Below, piece after piece: positions 48,234 to 56,096 of a stretch of 64,000 bases of DNA (its first letter is position 1; each line of letters begins with the position of its first letter). The notes under the pieces are model-generated. The model was not told the DNA's origin, did no database searches, and worked only from the letters and a program-made list of their open reading frames with translations. Location of the stretch: assembly GCF_018224955.1 (NCBI RefSeq), contig NZ_JAGTUU010000001.1, positions 310,001 through 374,000 of the forward strand. The letters are read 5' to 3'. This DNA comes from Thetidibacter halocola (GTDB taxonomy: Bacteria > Pseudomonadota > Alphaproteobacteria > Rhodobacterales > Rhodobacteraceae). Made by a program: the position numbers and the translations under genes.

Positions 48234-48557
48234 ATGAACCTGCCACCCAAAGTCACCGAACGCGCCTTTGACCGCCTGGCCGAGATCGGCGCGGGCAACG
48301 AGGGCAAGGCGCTGCGCGTGGCCGTCGAAGGCGGTGGCTGCTCGGGCTTTCAATACGAGATCAAGCTGGACGATCCCGCAACCGAGGACCTTGTGATCGA
48401 GGGACAAGGCCAGCGGGTCGTCGTCGACCCGGTTTCGCTGCCTTTCCTCGCCGGCGCGGTGATCGACTTTTCCGACGAGCTGATCGGCGCGCGCTTCGTC
48501 ATCGACAACCCGAACGCCTCAAGTTCCTGCGGTTGCGGCACGTCCTTCTCGATCTGA
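48234..48557 (+). CDS. erpA: A-type iron-sulfur carrier (ErpA/HesB family)
   Basis: A 107-residue A-type carrier that passes Fe-S clusters to apoproteins. The three ligand cysteines are Cys36 (EGGGCSGFQY), Cys99 and Cys101 (SSCGCGTSFSI at the C-terminus). A-type carriers are close enough that ErpA, IscA and SufA are hard to tell apart; the neighbour dgt favours ErpA. An 11-bp-arm terminator follows 20 bp after the stop. Confidence 0.9.
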   Translation: MNLPPKVTERAFDRLAEIGAGNEGKALRVAVEGGGCSGFQYEIKLDDPATEDLVIEGQGQRVVVDPVSLPFLAGAVIDFSDELIGARFVIDNPNASSSCGCGTSFSI

Positions 48558-48577
48558 CGGGTTTACCGGACAAGCCA

Positions 48578-48601
48578 AAGGGCGCCCCGAGGGGCGCCCT
48601 T
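48578..48601. terminator. Terminator between erpA and the EamA exporter
   Basis: AAGGGCGCCCC (48578-48588) and GGGGCGCCCTT (48591-48601) are exact complements; with a four-base loop the stem is ten pairs. It lies between two convergent genes and has short T-runs on both sides, so it can stop transcription from erpA and from the repeat-peptide operon. Confidence 0.75.
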
Positions 48602-48618
48602 GTCGTTGAACACGAGAC

Positions 48619-49488
48619 TCAGGCCCGGGCGGTGCGGCCGCGCACCACGCTTTCCTCGGCCACCAGCCACAGGCCCGAGGCGATGACCAGCATCACGCCC
48701 AGCACCGTGCCCGTGCCCGGCACCTCGCCGAAGGCGGCCATGCCGATGGCGACCATCCAGACGAATTGCAGGTTCATCAGCGGCGTCGCGACATAGGCGG
48801 GCAGCAGGCGCAGCGCCTCGGCCACCACGTAACGTGCGCCGAACAGCGCCACCGCGTAGGCCATGACCCAGCCGAAATCCGTCGCGGTCATCGGCTGCCA
48901 GACAAAGGGCAGCGCCACGCCCATGGTCAGCATCAGGCCAAGATTGGGCCAGAAGACCTGCGCCAGCGGCTTGCGCTCCTGCCGCGCGATCACCCGCGCG
49001 GCCAGCATCGAGCCGCAGCCGGTCAGCGCCGCCAACAGCGCCCAGGCATGGCCTGCCTGCGCCGCGCTGAGACCGCCGGGCATCAGGAACAGGATTCCCC
49101 CTGCCCCAAGGCTCAGCGCCATCCAGGCCATCGGGCGCGGCGTCTCGCCCAGCACCGGGCCGGACAGGGCCGCGGCAAACAGCGGGATCAGCCCGATGAA
49201 CAGGAACACGTCGGCGAAGGGCAGCAGCCGGAATGCCATGAAGAAGGCCAGCGACGCGATCACCGTCAGCCCCGTGCGCAACGCCATCACGCCCCGCGCC
49301 TGCACCCGCAGCCCCTCACCGGTCTGCCGGGCGGCGGCGGCGGAGAAGGCGCAGACCATCAGCGCCGAGAGCGCAAACAGCTGCGGCGCGGAATAGCCGC
49401 CGGCGATCAGCTTGGTGATGCCGTCGGCGGCGGCCATCATGCCGGTGTAAAGCACCACCAGCACGGCCCCGAGGGTCGCGCCCTTCAT
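48619..49488 (-). CDS. EamA/DMT-family transporter (third gene of the repeat-peptide operon)
   Basis: A 289-residue inner-membrane protein with ten TM helices in two EamA repeats: the first with LGAVLVVLYTGMMAAADGIT, ARQTGEGLRVQARGVMALRT and LPFADVFLFIGLIPLFAAAL, the second with WALLAALTGCGSMLAARVIA and VAIGMAAFGEVPGTGTVLGV. DMT exporters carry amino acids, nucleosides or small peptides outward. The start at 49488 overlaps the stop of the 352-residue gene as ATGA. In this position it is the natural candidate to move the repeat peptide or its products, although no DMT protein is known to me to export a peptide as large as 160 residues. Confidence 0.88.
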   Translation of the reverse strand: MKGATLGAVLVVLYTGMMAAADGITKLIAGGYSAPQLFALSALMVCAFSAAAARQTGEGLRVQARGVMALRTGLTVIASLAFFMAFRLLPFADVFLFIGLIPLFAAALSGPVLGETPRPMAWMALSLGAGGILFLMPGGLSAAQAGHAWALLAALTGCGSMLAARVIARQERKPLAQVFWPNLGLMLTMGVALPFVWQPMTATDFGWVMAYAVALFGARYVVAEALRLLPAYVATPLMNLQFVWMVAIGMAAFGEVPGTGTVLGVMLVIASGLWLVAEESVVRGRTARA

Positions 49489-50543
49489 GCTGCACCCGCC
49501 CGGGCAAACCCTTCGAAGAAGGCGTCGAAATGCACGCTCGAGGCGGCTGCGATCTCGATCAGATCGACGGTTTCGGGAGACAGGTGTGGCGCCATGCGCC
49601 GTCGCATCACGGGCCACTCGCCGCAACGCGCGCCCTCGAGTTCCATCAGCGCAAGGCTGATCTCGCGCAGCGGCGCGGGGCGCGCGGCGCGGTCGAACCG
49701 CGTCCGTTCCATCGCGACCGGTATCCGGAACACCGGCGCGCCGACCGTCGCCGCGTGCCAGTTGCACACGAAGAACTCGTGGTAATCGTCCTGCAAGGGC
49801 ACGCCGGGGCCGCTTTCGGTGGCAAAGCCGCGGGTCTGCGCGCCAAGCCAGTCGGTCCAGATCTCGGGCGGCGTCTCTCCGGCATGGATCAGCGCGATGC
49901 AGATCTCGGCCAGCAGGTCGGCATTCTGTTCGAGGAAGGCGGTCAGCCCGGCGAAATGCAGGCTGCGGACCGCCGATTGCGGCAGGCGCGGGTCGCGGCG
50001 ACCGTATTCCGACAGGTAATAAGCGATATGGGTCAGCTCGTAGGCCGCTTTCTTGTTCGGCAGGGCAAAGGTGCGGTCGCGGGCAGCGAAGGCGCGCAGC
50101 CGGTCGTCCAGCCCCGGATCGTTCAGCGGATCGATGCCGCGCCGCATCATCAGCCGCCGCGCCTCGGCGCGTTGCAGGTCCGACAGTTCGGCATCGGCCA
50201 GGCCCTGGTCGGCGGCGAAATGCGCCATCCGTTCGCCCGCATCACCCTTCATGCCCAGTGCTTCGATATCCAGCGTCAAAGACAGGATAAAGCGGTAGTA
50301 CTGAGGAAAGAAACGCAGGCGTTCCTCTGCCCGGGTGTAAAAACCCTCATGCACGGCAAGGGACGCCGGATCGACGGAGATGCCCGTGCATTCCAGGATG
50401 TTCAGAAGCTCGGCGTTTTCCTTCAGCCAGAACACGTCGTCCTCGACCCGCCGCTGCGTGGCGAAAAGCCCGATCAGCGCCGAGACACGCTCTGCCATTG
50501 GTGCGATTCGGGACGGAAGGGAAAGCTGGATAACGGTGCCCAT
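49485..50543 (-). CDS. Helical 352-residue protein, second gene of the repeat-peptide operon
   Basis: A soluble, probably all-helical protein that I cannot name with certainty. Histidine-bearing motifs suggest an active or metal site: AYELTHIAYYLSEYG (ELTH at 169-172), DDYHEFFVCNWHAAT (Tyr254-His255, His263), and an LLAEICIALIHAGE helix (210-223). The ELTH...YG and D-x-YH pattern reminds me of helical DUF proteins found near biosynthetic genes, which I could not check. No Fe-S, flavin, ATP or methyltransferase motif is visible. The start at 50543 (MGTVIQLSLPSRIAPM) follows AGGAGCAG; the frame is open upstream through the repeats but reads as low-complexity. It lies 64 bp after the peptide gene and overlaps the exporter. 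Confidence 0.8.
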   Translation of the reverse strand: MGTVIQLSLPSRIAPMAERVSALIGLFATQRRVEDDVFWLKENAELLNILECTGISVDPASLAVHEGFYTRAEERLRFFPQYYRFILSLTLDIEALGMKGDAGERMAHFAADQGLADAELSDLQRAEARRLMMRRGIDPLNDPGLDDRLRAFAARDRTFALPNKKAAYELTHIAYYLSEYGRRDPRLPQSAVRSLHFAGLTAFLEQNADLLAEICIALIHAGETPPEIWTDWLGAQTRGFATESGPGVPLQDDYHEFFVCNWHAATVGAPVFRIPVAMERTRFDRAARPAPLREISLALMELEGARCGEWPVMRRRMAPHLSPETVDLIEIAAASSVHFDAFFEGFARAGAA

Positions 50544-50607
50544 GATCTGCTCCTGTCGATTGGTGTGGCGTCGGGGCGGCCTGGGCCGCCCCCGCACGGG
50601 GTGGGGA

Positions 50608-51090
50608 TCAGGCCTTGACCGGGCCGGACCACGAGGTGAAGGCCTCGACATTGTCGCCGGTGCCACGCTCGCCGCGCGCCGGGCCGGACCAGGAGGTGAA
50701 CGCCTCGACCGCGTCGCCTGCGTCGCGGGCGGTGGTCGACGGGCCGGACCACGAGGTGAAGGCCTCGACATTGTCGCCGGTGCTACGCTCGCCGCGCGCC
50801 GGGCCGGACCAGCTGGTGAACGCCTCGACCGCGTCGCCTGCATCGCGGGCGGTGGTCGACGGGCCGGACCACGAGGTGAAGGCCTCGACATTGTCGCCAG
50901 TGCCGCGCTCGCCGCGTGCCGGGCCGGACCAGGAGGTGAAGGCCTCGACCGAGCAGCCCGATGCCAGGTCACCCGCTGCGGGTCCCGACCACGAGGTGAA
51001 CGCCTCGACGGCGTCGCCGGTCAGGGCCGCGGTGGTGCCACGGGTCGAAAGGATTTCTTCAGACTTCAGGTGCTTCTTGAGAGCGGTCAT
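50608..51090 (-). CDS. Leader plus seven-copy VEAFTSWSGP repeat peptide (candidate multi-core precursor)
   Basis: A 160-residue protein: a 27-residue leader (MTALKKHLKSEEILSTRG then TTAALTGDA), six 20-residue units and a final 13-residue unit. Each unit begins with VEAFTSWSGP, identical in all seven. The 10-residue spacers alternate between ARGERGTGDN-type (one copy reads ARGERSTGDN) and STTARDAGDA; the first is AAGDLASGCS and the last is VKA. The Ser codon before Trp is TCG, TCC or AGC across copies, and Ala and Gly codons also change, always silently, which shows this frame is the coding one. AAAGGAG lies seven bases before the ATG. No signal peptide is seen. A RiPP-like precursor is the leading idea; a structural repeat protein is the alternative. 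Confidence 0.85.
   Translation of the reverse strand: MTALKKHLKSEEILSTRGTTAALTGDAVEAFTSWSGPAAGDLASGCSVEAFTSWSGPARGERGTGDNVEAFTSWSGPSTTARDAGDAVEAFTSWSGPARGERSTGDNVEAFTSWSGPSTTARDAGDAVEAFTSWSGPARGERGTGDNVEAFTSWSGPVKA
50620..51009 (-). repeat. 60-bp tandem repeat, seven copies, inside the peptide gene
   Basis: The DNA repeats with an exact 60-bp period without gaps; the most conserved 30 bp of each unit encode VEAFTSWSGP, and a 120-bp super-period comes from the alternating spacers. Codons 28-157 of the peptide gene are covered. Confidence 0.93.
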
Positions 51091-51103
51091 CGTGTTTCTC
51101 CTT

Positions 51104-51112
51104 TGTGGATGA
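51104..51112 (-). promoter_or_regulatory. Near-match DnaA box
   Basis: TGTGGATGA matches the complement of TTATCCACA at eight of nine positions, just upstream of the peptide gene's ribosome-binding site. Confidence 0.35.
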
Positions 51113-51191
51113 GTGGTTTGATGACCAAACGATGCGCGCCCTGCATGAAATCTGGGAAGTGTTTTCTAGTTAAAGTTTATTAACTTTTGAA

Positions 51192-51200
51192 TTATCCACA
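51192..51200 (+). promoter_or_regulatory. Perfect DnaA box 1
   Basis: TTATCCACA, the strong DnaA-binding 9-mer. On the minus strand the same bases give GATAAT, a good -10-like hexamer facing the repeat-peptide gene, so DnaA could block that promoter. Confidence 0.6.
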
Positions 51201-51266
51201 TGAAGATTGATCACCAAAATTTGTTGCCAAAACGGAAACAAAAGATCTCCACAGGCACAAGTTTTC

Positions 51267-51275
51267 TGTGGATAA
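51267..51275 (-). promoter_or_regulatory. Perfect DnaA box 2
   Basis: TGTGGATAA, the exact complement of the DnaA 9-mer, 75 bp from box 1. The DNA between them is unusually AT-rich for this genome. Confidence 0.6.
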
Positions 51276-51392
51276 CTGTTTTTCGCCCCAGGCAACGGCC
51301 ATCGAACGCCCTTCATGCAACACGAATCGGGTCTGCTTGCGTCCCGGCGCGGCATGGGCGATAGCTGGATCAAACGTCCGGAGGCGCGCCAA

Positions 51393-52175
51393 ATGAAGAT
51401 CGCAACCTTCAACATCAACGGCATCAAGGCGCGGCTGACCGCCCTCACCGACTGGCTGGACGAGGCGCAGCCCGATGTCGTCCTGTGCCAGGAGATCAAG
51501 TCGGTCGACGAGGCCTTTCCCCGCGAGCCTTTCGAAGACCGCGGCTACAATGTCGAAACGCACGGGCAGAAGGGGTTCAACGGCGTTGCAATCCTGTCGA
51601 AACATCCGCTCGAGGACGTGACGCGCGGCCTGCCGGGCGACGACAGCGACGAACAGGCCCGCTGGATCGAGGCGACGGTGATTGGCGAGAAGCATGCCTG
51701 CCGGCTCTGCGGTCTGTATCTGCCCAACGGCAACCCGGCGCCGGGTCCGAAATACGACTACAAGCTGGCCTGGATGGAACGGCTCGAGGCGCGCGCGCGC
51801 GATCTGTTGGCGTCCGAGATGCCGGCGATGATGGCAGGCGACTACAACGTGATCCCGCAGCCCGAGGATGCCGCCCGCCCCGAGGCCTGGACCGAGGACG
51901 CGCTGTTCCGCCCCGAGACGCGCGCGGCGTTCCGGCGGATCGTGAACCTCGGCTTCACCGAGGCGTTCCGCGCCCGCGTGCAGGCGCCGGGACATTACTC
52001 GTTCTGGGATTACCAGGCGGGCGCATGGGAAAGAGACAATGGCATACGCATCGACCACCTGCTGCTGACGCCGCAGGCCGCGGACCTGATGACCGATTGC
52101 CAGATCGACCGCGCCGTGCGCGGCCGCGACAAGCCGTCGGATCACGTGCCGGTCTGGGTCGACCTGGATCTCTGA
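51393..52175 (+). CDS. xthA: Exodeoxyribonuclease III
   Basis: A 260-residue AP endonuclease / 3'-5' exonuclease of the EEP fold. Motifs are KIATFNINGIKARL at the N-terminus, CQEIKSVDEAFP with the metal-binding Glu, GLYLPNGNPAPGPKYDYKLA, MMAGDYNVIPQPED (Asp-Asn), and the C-terminal catalytic pair in IRIDHLLLTPQ and KPSDHVPVWVDLDL. It repairs abasic sites and 3' blocks. The start at 51393 has GGAGG nine bases upstream; the frame opens earlier at 51315 without a site. It is convergent with rnd. Confidence 0.95.
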   Translation: MKIATFNINGIKARLTALTDWLDEAQPDVVLCQEIKSVDEAFPREPFEDRGYNVETHGQKGFNGVAILSKHPLEDVTRGLPGDDSDEQARWIEATVIGEKHACRLCGLYLPNGNPAPGPKYDYKLAWMERLEARARDLLASEMPAMMAGDYNVIPQPEDAARPEAWTEDALFRPETRAAFRRIVNLGFTEAFRARVQAPGHYSFWDYQAGAWERDNGIRIDHLLLTPQAADLMTDCQIDRAVRGRDKPSDHVPVWVDLDL

Positions 52176-52206
52176 GGCCGGGGGGGGGGGCGAGGCGCAC
52201 GGCGTA

Positions 52207-52227
52207 GGGCGGGATTTCGTCCCGCCC
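52207..52227. terminator. Hairpin between convergent xthA and rnd
   Basis: GGGCGGGA (52207-52214) pairs with TCCCGCCC (52220-52227) around a five-base loop. Together with the short spacer it probably serves both genes. A run of eleven G residues lies just before it at 52180-52190. Confidence 0.55.
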
Positions 52228-52234
52228 GGGTCGT

Positions 52235-53392
52235 TCAGATCTCGATGACCTTGACGGTCTTGCCTTTTGCCGCCAGCGCGATCCGCCCGTCACACAGCCG
52301 CAGCGCATCCTCGCCGAAGACCTCGCGCCGCCAGCCCGACAGCGCCGCCACGTCACGCGCGCCGCTGGCGATGCGGTCCAGATCGGCGGCCTGCGCGATC
52401 AGCTTGGACGCGACGCCGAAATCCTCGGTCTTGGCCTTGAGCAAGACCCGCAGCAGGTCGGCCAGCGCCGGGTTGACCTGAGCCTTGTCGGCTTCCTCCT
52501 CGACGCGGGGCAGGTCTTCCTTGGGGCAGTTCACGCCGCGATCCACAGCGGCGAGAATCCCGTCGGCGATCTCGCCCTTGCGCGCCTCGCGCAGCAACAG
52601 GCGCGAGCGGCCAAGGTCCTGGTGCGTCACAGGCTTGGTCGAGGCCAGCTCGACCAGCGCATCGTCCTTGAACACCCGGCTGCGCGGGATGTTGCGCGAC
52701 TGGGCGAAATCCTCGCGGAACGCCGCCAGTTCCCGCACGATGGCCAGGAAGCGCGGGCTGGAGGACCGCGTCTTGACCCGCATCCACGCCTCATGCGGGC
52801 GGGTGATGTAGGTTTCCGGGTCCATCAGCACGCCCAGTTCCTCGGCCACCCAGCGGTCGCGGCCGGACTCGTGCAGCTTGCGGTTCAGAAACTCGTAGAT
52901 CTGGCGCAGATGGGTCACGTCGGCCAGCGCGTATTTCTTTTGCGCGTCGGTCAGCGGGCGGCGCGACCAGTCGGTAAAGCGGCTGGACTTGTCGACCTGC
53001 GCCTTGGCGATGCGCTTGACCAGCGTCTCGTAGCCCACCTGCTCGCCGAAGCCGCAGACCATCGCGGCCACCTGGGTGTCGAAGAGCGGCGCCGGGATCA
53101 CGCGATTGTCGATGAAGAAGATTTCCAGGTCCTGCCGCGCCGCGTGGAACACCTTGACGATGTTCGGGTCGCGGAACACCTCCAGCAGCGGCTCGAGTGA
53201 CAGGCCGTCTTCCAGTGGATCGATCAGGACCGCGTCGGCATCGTCCTTGCCGGGCAAGGCCAACTGCACCAGGCAGAGTTTCGAATAGTAGGTCCGTTCC
53301 CGCAGGAATTCGGTATCCACGGAGACATAGGGCTGACCCTTGGCACGCGCGCAAAAGGCGGCGAGGGCGTCGGTCGTGGTGATGGTCTGCAT
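52235..53392 (-). CDS. rnd: Ribonuclease D
   Basis: A 385-residue 3'-5' exoribonuclease that trims tRNA precursors. The DEDD-type catalytic residues are in YVSVDTEFLRERTYYSKLCL, KVFHAARQDLEIFFIDNRVI and the KKYALADVTHLRQIYEFL segment. Two HRDC domains follow (about 210-290 and 295-380). It has the usual RNase D length. It starts 84 bp before purN on the same strand. Confidence 0.94.
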   Translation of the reverse strand: MQTITTTDALAAFCARAKGQPYVSVDTEFLRERTYYSKLCLVQLALPGKDDADAVLIDPLEDGLSLEPLLEVFRDPNIVKVFHAARQDLEIFFIDNRVIPAPLFDTQVAAMVCGFGEQVGYETLVKRIAKAQVDKSSRFTDWSRRPLTDAQKKYALADVTHLRQIYEFLNRKLHESGRDRWVAEELGVLMDPETYITRPHEAWMRVKTRSSSPRFLAIVRELAAFREDFAQSRNIPRSRVFKDDALVELASTKPVTHQDLGRSRLLLREARKGEIADGILAAVDRGVNCPKEDLPRVEEEADKAQVNPALADLLRVLLKAKTEDFGVASKLIAQAADLDRIASGARDVAALSGWRREVFGEDALRLCDGRIALAAKGKTVKVIEI

Positions 53393-53476
53393 AGGGTCGG
53401 ATCTTCTTCTTTCGTTATTGTCGCGGCACCCCGTGTGCCAGTGTATACCATGCCATGCGCATAGGGAAAAGCACGC

Positions 53477-54067
53477 TCACGGCAGCAGAACGGCAGTTCG
53501 GTCCCCGGCGGCGAAGCGGCGCAGCACAGCCGGATACAGGATGTGCTCCTGCTCAAGAACGCGGGCGGCGAGCGTCTCGGGCGTGTCGCCCGGCAGGATC
53601 GGCACCCGCGCCTGGCCCAGGATCGGGCCATCGTCCAGAGCTGGCGTGACCTCGTGCACCGTGCAGCCGGCCTCGGTGTCGCCTGCTGCGAGCGCGCGGG
53701 CATGAGTGTGCAGCCCGCGGTATTTCGGCAAGAGCGACGGGTGGATGTTGAGCATTCGGCCCGCCCACGGCGTCACGAAATGAGCGGTCAGGACGCGCAT
53801 GAACCCGGCAAGGCAGATCAGGTCGGGCTCATGCGGCGCCAGCGCCGCCTGTAGCGCATCCTCGAAGCCCACGCGATCACCCTTGAACGGGCGGTGATCC
53901 ACAACCTCGGTCGGGACGCCCAGGGCGCGCGCCCTGGCTAGGCCGCCCGCATCGTCGGAATTGGCCAGCACCACGCAGGGCCGCGCCGGGTGGTCGCCTG
54001 TCATGTCTCGGGCAAGGGCCACCATGTTCGACCCGCCGCCCGAGATCAGGATCGCGACGCGCCTCAA
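53477..54067 (-). CDS. purN: Phosphoribosylglycinamide formyltransferase
   Basis: PurN formylates GAR with 10-formyl-THF in purine synthesis. The 196-residue protein has [20 protein letters not shown] at the N-terminus, [20 protein letters not shown], the catalytic-loop [19 protein letters not shown], and the [13 protein letters not shown] segment with the catalytic Asp near 143. Its ATG overlaps the purM stop as ATGA, so the two are translationally coupled. Confidence 0.95.
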   Translation of the reverse strand: MRRVAILISGGGSNMVALARDMTGDHPARPCVVLANSDDAGGLARARALGVPTEVVDHRPFKGDRVGFEDALQAALAPHEPDLICLAGFMRVLTAHFVTPWAGRMLNIHPSLLPKYRGLHTHARALAAGDTEAGCTVHEVTPALDDGPILGQARVPILPGDTPETLAARVLEQEHILYPAVLRRFAAGDRTAVLLP

Positions 54068-55110
54068 ACCAGCCGGCCCTCGTAGTGCATGCCGGGCGTG
54101 TCGGTGACATGGCCCAGGCGCAGCACCGTCTCACCCGCCTGCGTCAGCAGGTCCGTTAGCGCATCCGCCCGGTCGGCGGCGACGACGGCAACCATGCCGA
54201 TGCCGCAGTTGAAGGTCTTGAGCATCTCTGCCTCGGCGATGTCGCCCACGCCGCGCATCCAGCGGAAGATGTCGGGCAGCGCCCAAGCCGAAAGGTCGAT
54301 CGTCGCGCCCATGCCCTCGGGCAGCACTCGCGGCAGGTTCTCTGTCAGGCCGCCGCCGGTGATGTGGGCCAGGCCATGCACGCCGCCCGCCTTCACCGCC
54401 GCCAGCGCCGGCCGCACATACAGCCGCGTCGGCGTCAGCAACTGTTCGCCCAGCGTGCCCGCGCCCCAGGGACAGGCCGCATCCCAGTCGATACCAGACA
54501 GTTCCACCAACTTGCGCACCAGGCTGTAGCCGTTGGAATGCACCCCGTCCGAGGCCAGCCCCAGCAGCACGTCGCCCACCGCGACATCCGCGGGCAGCGC
54601 GCCGCCGCGTTCCATCGCGCCGACAGCGAACCCGGCCAGGTCGAAATCGCCCGCCGGATACATGCCCGGCATTTCCGCCGTTTCGCCGCCGATCAGCGCG
54701 GCGCCCGAGCGCAGGCAGCCCTCGGCGATGCCCTCGATCACCCGCGCGGCAACTTCTGTCTCCAGCTTGCCGGTGGCGAAGTAGTCGAGGAAGAACAACG
54801 GCTCCGCCCCCTGGCAGACCAGGTCGTTGACACACATGGCGACCAGGTCGATGCCGACGCCGTCGACCAGGCCGGTGTCGATGGCAATGCGCAGCTTGGT
54901 CCCCACGCCATCCGTCGCCGCGACCAGCACCGGGTCGTTGTAGCCCGCCGCCTTAAGGTCGAACAGCGCGCCGAAGCCACCGAGGCCCGATACCGTGCCC
55001 GGGCGGTCGGTGCGTTTCGCCGCCGGCTTGATCCGCTCGACCAGCGCATTGCCCGCATCGATATCCACGCCCGCCTGCGCGTAGGTCATCCCTGTCTTGC
55101 CGTTGGTCAT
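54064..55110 (-). CDS. purM: Phosphoribosylformylglycinamidine cyclo-ligase
   Basis: PurM closes the imidazole ring to give AIR, using ATP. The protein has 348 residues. Family markers are [80 protein letters not shown] and the [20 protein letters not shown] stretch. The start at 55110 is the ATG giving [16 protein letters not shown]; a longer frame to 55779 runs antisense to the next gene. It is coupled to purN. Confidence 0.96.
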   Translation of the reverse strand: MTNGKTGMTYAQAGVDIDAGNALVERIKPAAKRTDRPGTVSGLGGFGALFDLKAAGYNDPVLVAATDGVGTKLRIAIDTGLVDGVGIDLVAMCVNDLVCQGAEPLFFLDYFATGKLETEVAARVIEGIAEGCLRSGAALIGGETAEMPGMYPAGDFDLAGFAVGAMERGGALPADVAVGDVLLGLASDGVHSNGYSLVRKLVELSGIDWDAACPWGAGTLGEQLLTPTRLYVRPALAAVKAGGVHGLAHITGGGLTENLPRVLPEGMGATIDLSAWALPDIFRWMRGVGDIAEAEMLKTFNCGIGMVAVVAADRADALTDLLTQAGETVLRLGHVTDTPGMHYEGRLV

Positions 55111-55227
55111 TGCGCCCTCCGCATGTTGCGGGCCGCTTAGCCTATCCGCAGCCGCGCTGCAACGGCGAGGGTTGATGCGCGGCACCGGGCGCGAAAACCT
55201 CAACCGTGACGGGCTGAAGGGGACGTC

Positions 55228-55902
55228 GTGCCAGGAACATGGTTTCAGTGGTTCGATTGGGGGCTGATGATTGCTCTCGGCCTGTTCTCGGGTATCGCGG
55301 TCGCGCTCTGGCAGGGCTGGTGGCTGCGGCTCGAGGCGGTCATCGCCTCGCCCGACCATCGTGCGGCCCTGATCGACCCGCACGAATGCCGCGAGGCGGA
55401 CGGCTACTACCTGACACTGGACGGGCTGCTGGGCTGGGTCGGGCGCGTCTATGGCCCGCCCCTTGGGTGGCGCGCCTTCAACCTGTGCCTGATGCTGGCT
55501 TTCCTCTACACGCTTCTGGCCGCCCTGATCGGGCTGCTGGAACTCTTGGTCATGATCCATCCGACCTCCCTGCCCTTTGACCGGCGTGCCTATTGGACCG
55601 CCGCGCGGGACAATCCGTGGAACGGCCTGGCACTTGTCCTGATGGCCTTCACAACGCTTCTGCTCACACTTGTCCATGTGGTCTGGGCCATCACCGTCTG
55701 GAAGGCGCAGAAATCCGATTTCACCCGACGCGCCGTCGCGCTCATGCACGATCTGGCGGATACCCCGACCAAGGCGCAACGGATCGAGATCGCAGACCTG
55801 ATCAAGCGCGGCCAGCCGTCTGGCTTTCTGCGCGGCCTGATTTACGGGCTGCCGCTCATGGCGGCACTTGTCCTGCGAGTCTACACCTTGATCGCGTCTT
55901 GA
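55228..55902 (+). CDS. Four-TM membrane protein of unknown function
   Basis: I do not recognise this 224-residue protein. TM helices are predicted at about 10-30, 83-108, 133-155 and 205-222. The GTG start at 55228 has AAGGGGA about five bases upstream. The segment between TM1 and TM2 contains [20 protein letters not shown] and the last loop is basic with a helical [13 protein letters not shown]-like stretch, likely cytoplasmic. It is divergent from purM and ends 35 bp before a tRNA. Confidence 0.7.
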   Translation: MPGTWFQWFDWGLMIALGLFSGIAVALWQGWWLRLEAVIASPDHRAALIDPHECREADGYYLTLDGLLGWVGRVYGPPLGWRAFNLCLMLAFLYTLLAALIGLLELLVMIHPTSLPFDRRAYWTAARDNPWNGLALVLMAFTTLLLTLVHVVWAITVWKAQKSDFTRRAVALMHDLADTPTKAQRIEIADLIKRGQPSGFLRGLIYGLPLMAALVLRVYTLIAS

Positions 55903-55937
55903 CCTGCCCGCGCCTGATGCTAGTCAAACATCCATGG

Positions 55938-56014
55938 TGGGCCTGTAGCTCAATTGGTTAGAGCAGGGCGCTCATAACGCCTTGGTTGGGGGTTCGAGTC
56001 CCTCCGGGCCTACC
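55938..56014 (+). tRNA. CAT-anticodon tRNA, probably tRNA-Ile2 (lysidine type)
   Basis: A 77-nt tRNA with encoded CCA and anticodon loop CTCATAA (CAT). Acceptor bases 4 and 5 are both C and the extra arm is TGGTT, as in E. coli tRNA-Ile2, and not the GGGGTC of elongator tRNA-Met. The first acceptor pair is G1-U72 by my count. An elongator tRNA-Met call is the alternative. Its 3' end abuts integrase debris, so it is probably an attachment site. Confidence 0.85.
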
Positions 56015-56096
56015 AAAATCCAATTTTATCATTGCTTTCATTGGACTTTTGTCAATTGTGGACCGCGCCAAAATCCTCGTGGTCCACATTGAGGCC

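Noticed and set aside
50620-51009. CRISPR-like look of the 60-bp repeats
   Set aside because: The spacers are themselves repeated, the period is exactly a multiple of three, and the whole stretch is an open frame with a start and ribosome-binding site; no cas genes are near.
50615-51112. Plus-strand repeat frame of 165 codons over the same tandem repeats
   Set aside because: In that frame the copies differ in amino acids where the minus frame changes are silent, and there is no ribosome-binding site.
51100-51300. Calling the DnaA-box island the chromosomal origin
   Set aside because: Only two perfect boxes, no dnaA, hemE or parAB next to it, and skew could not be computed; kept as an observation only.
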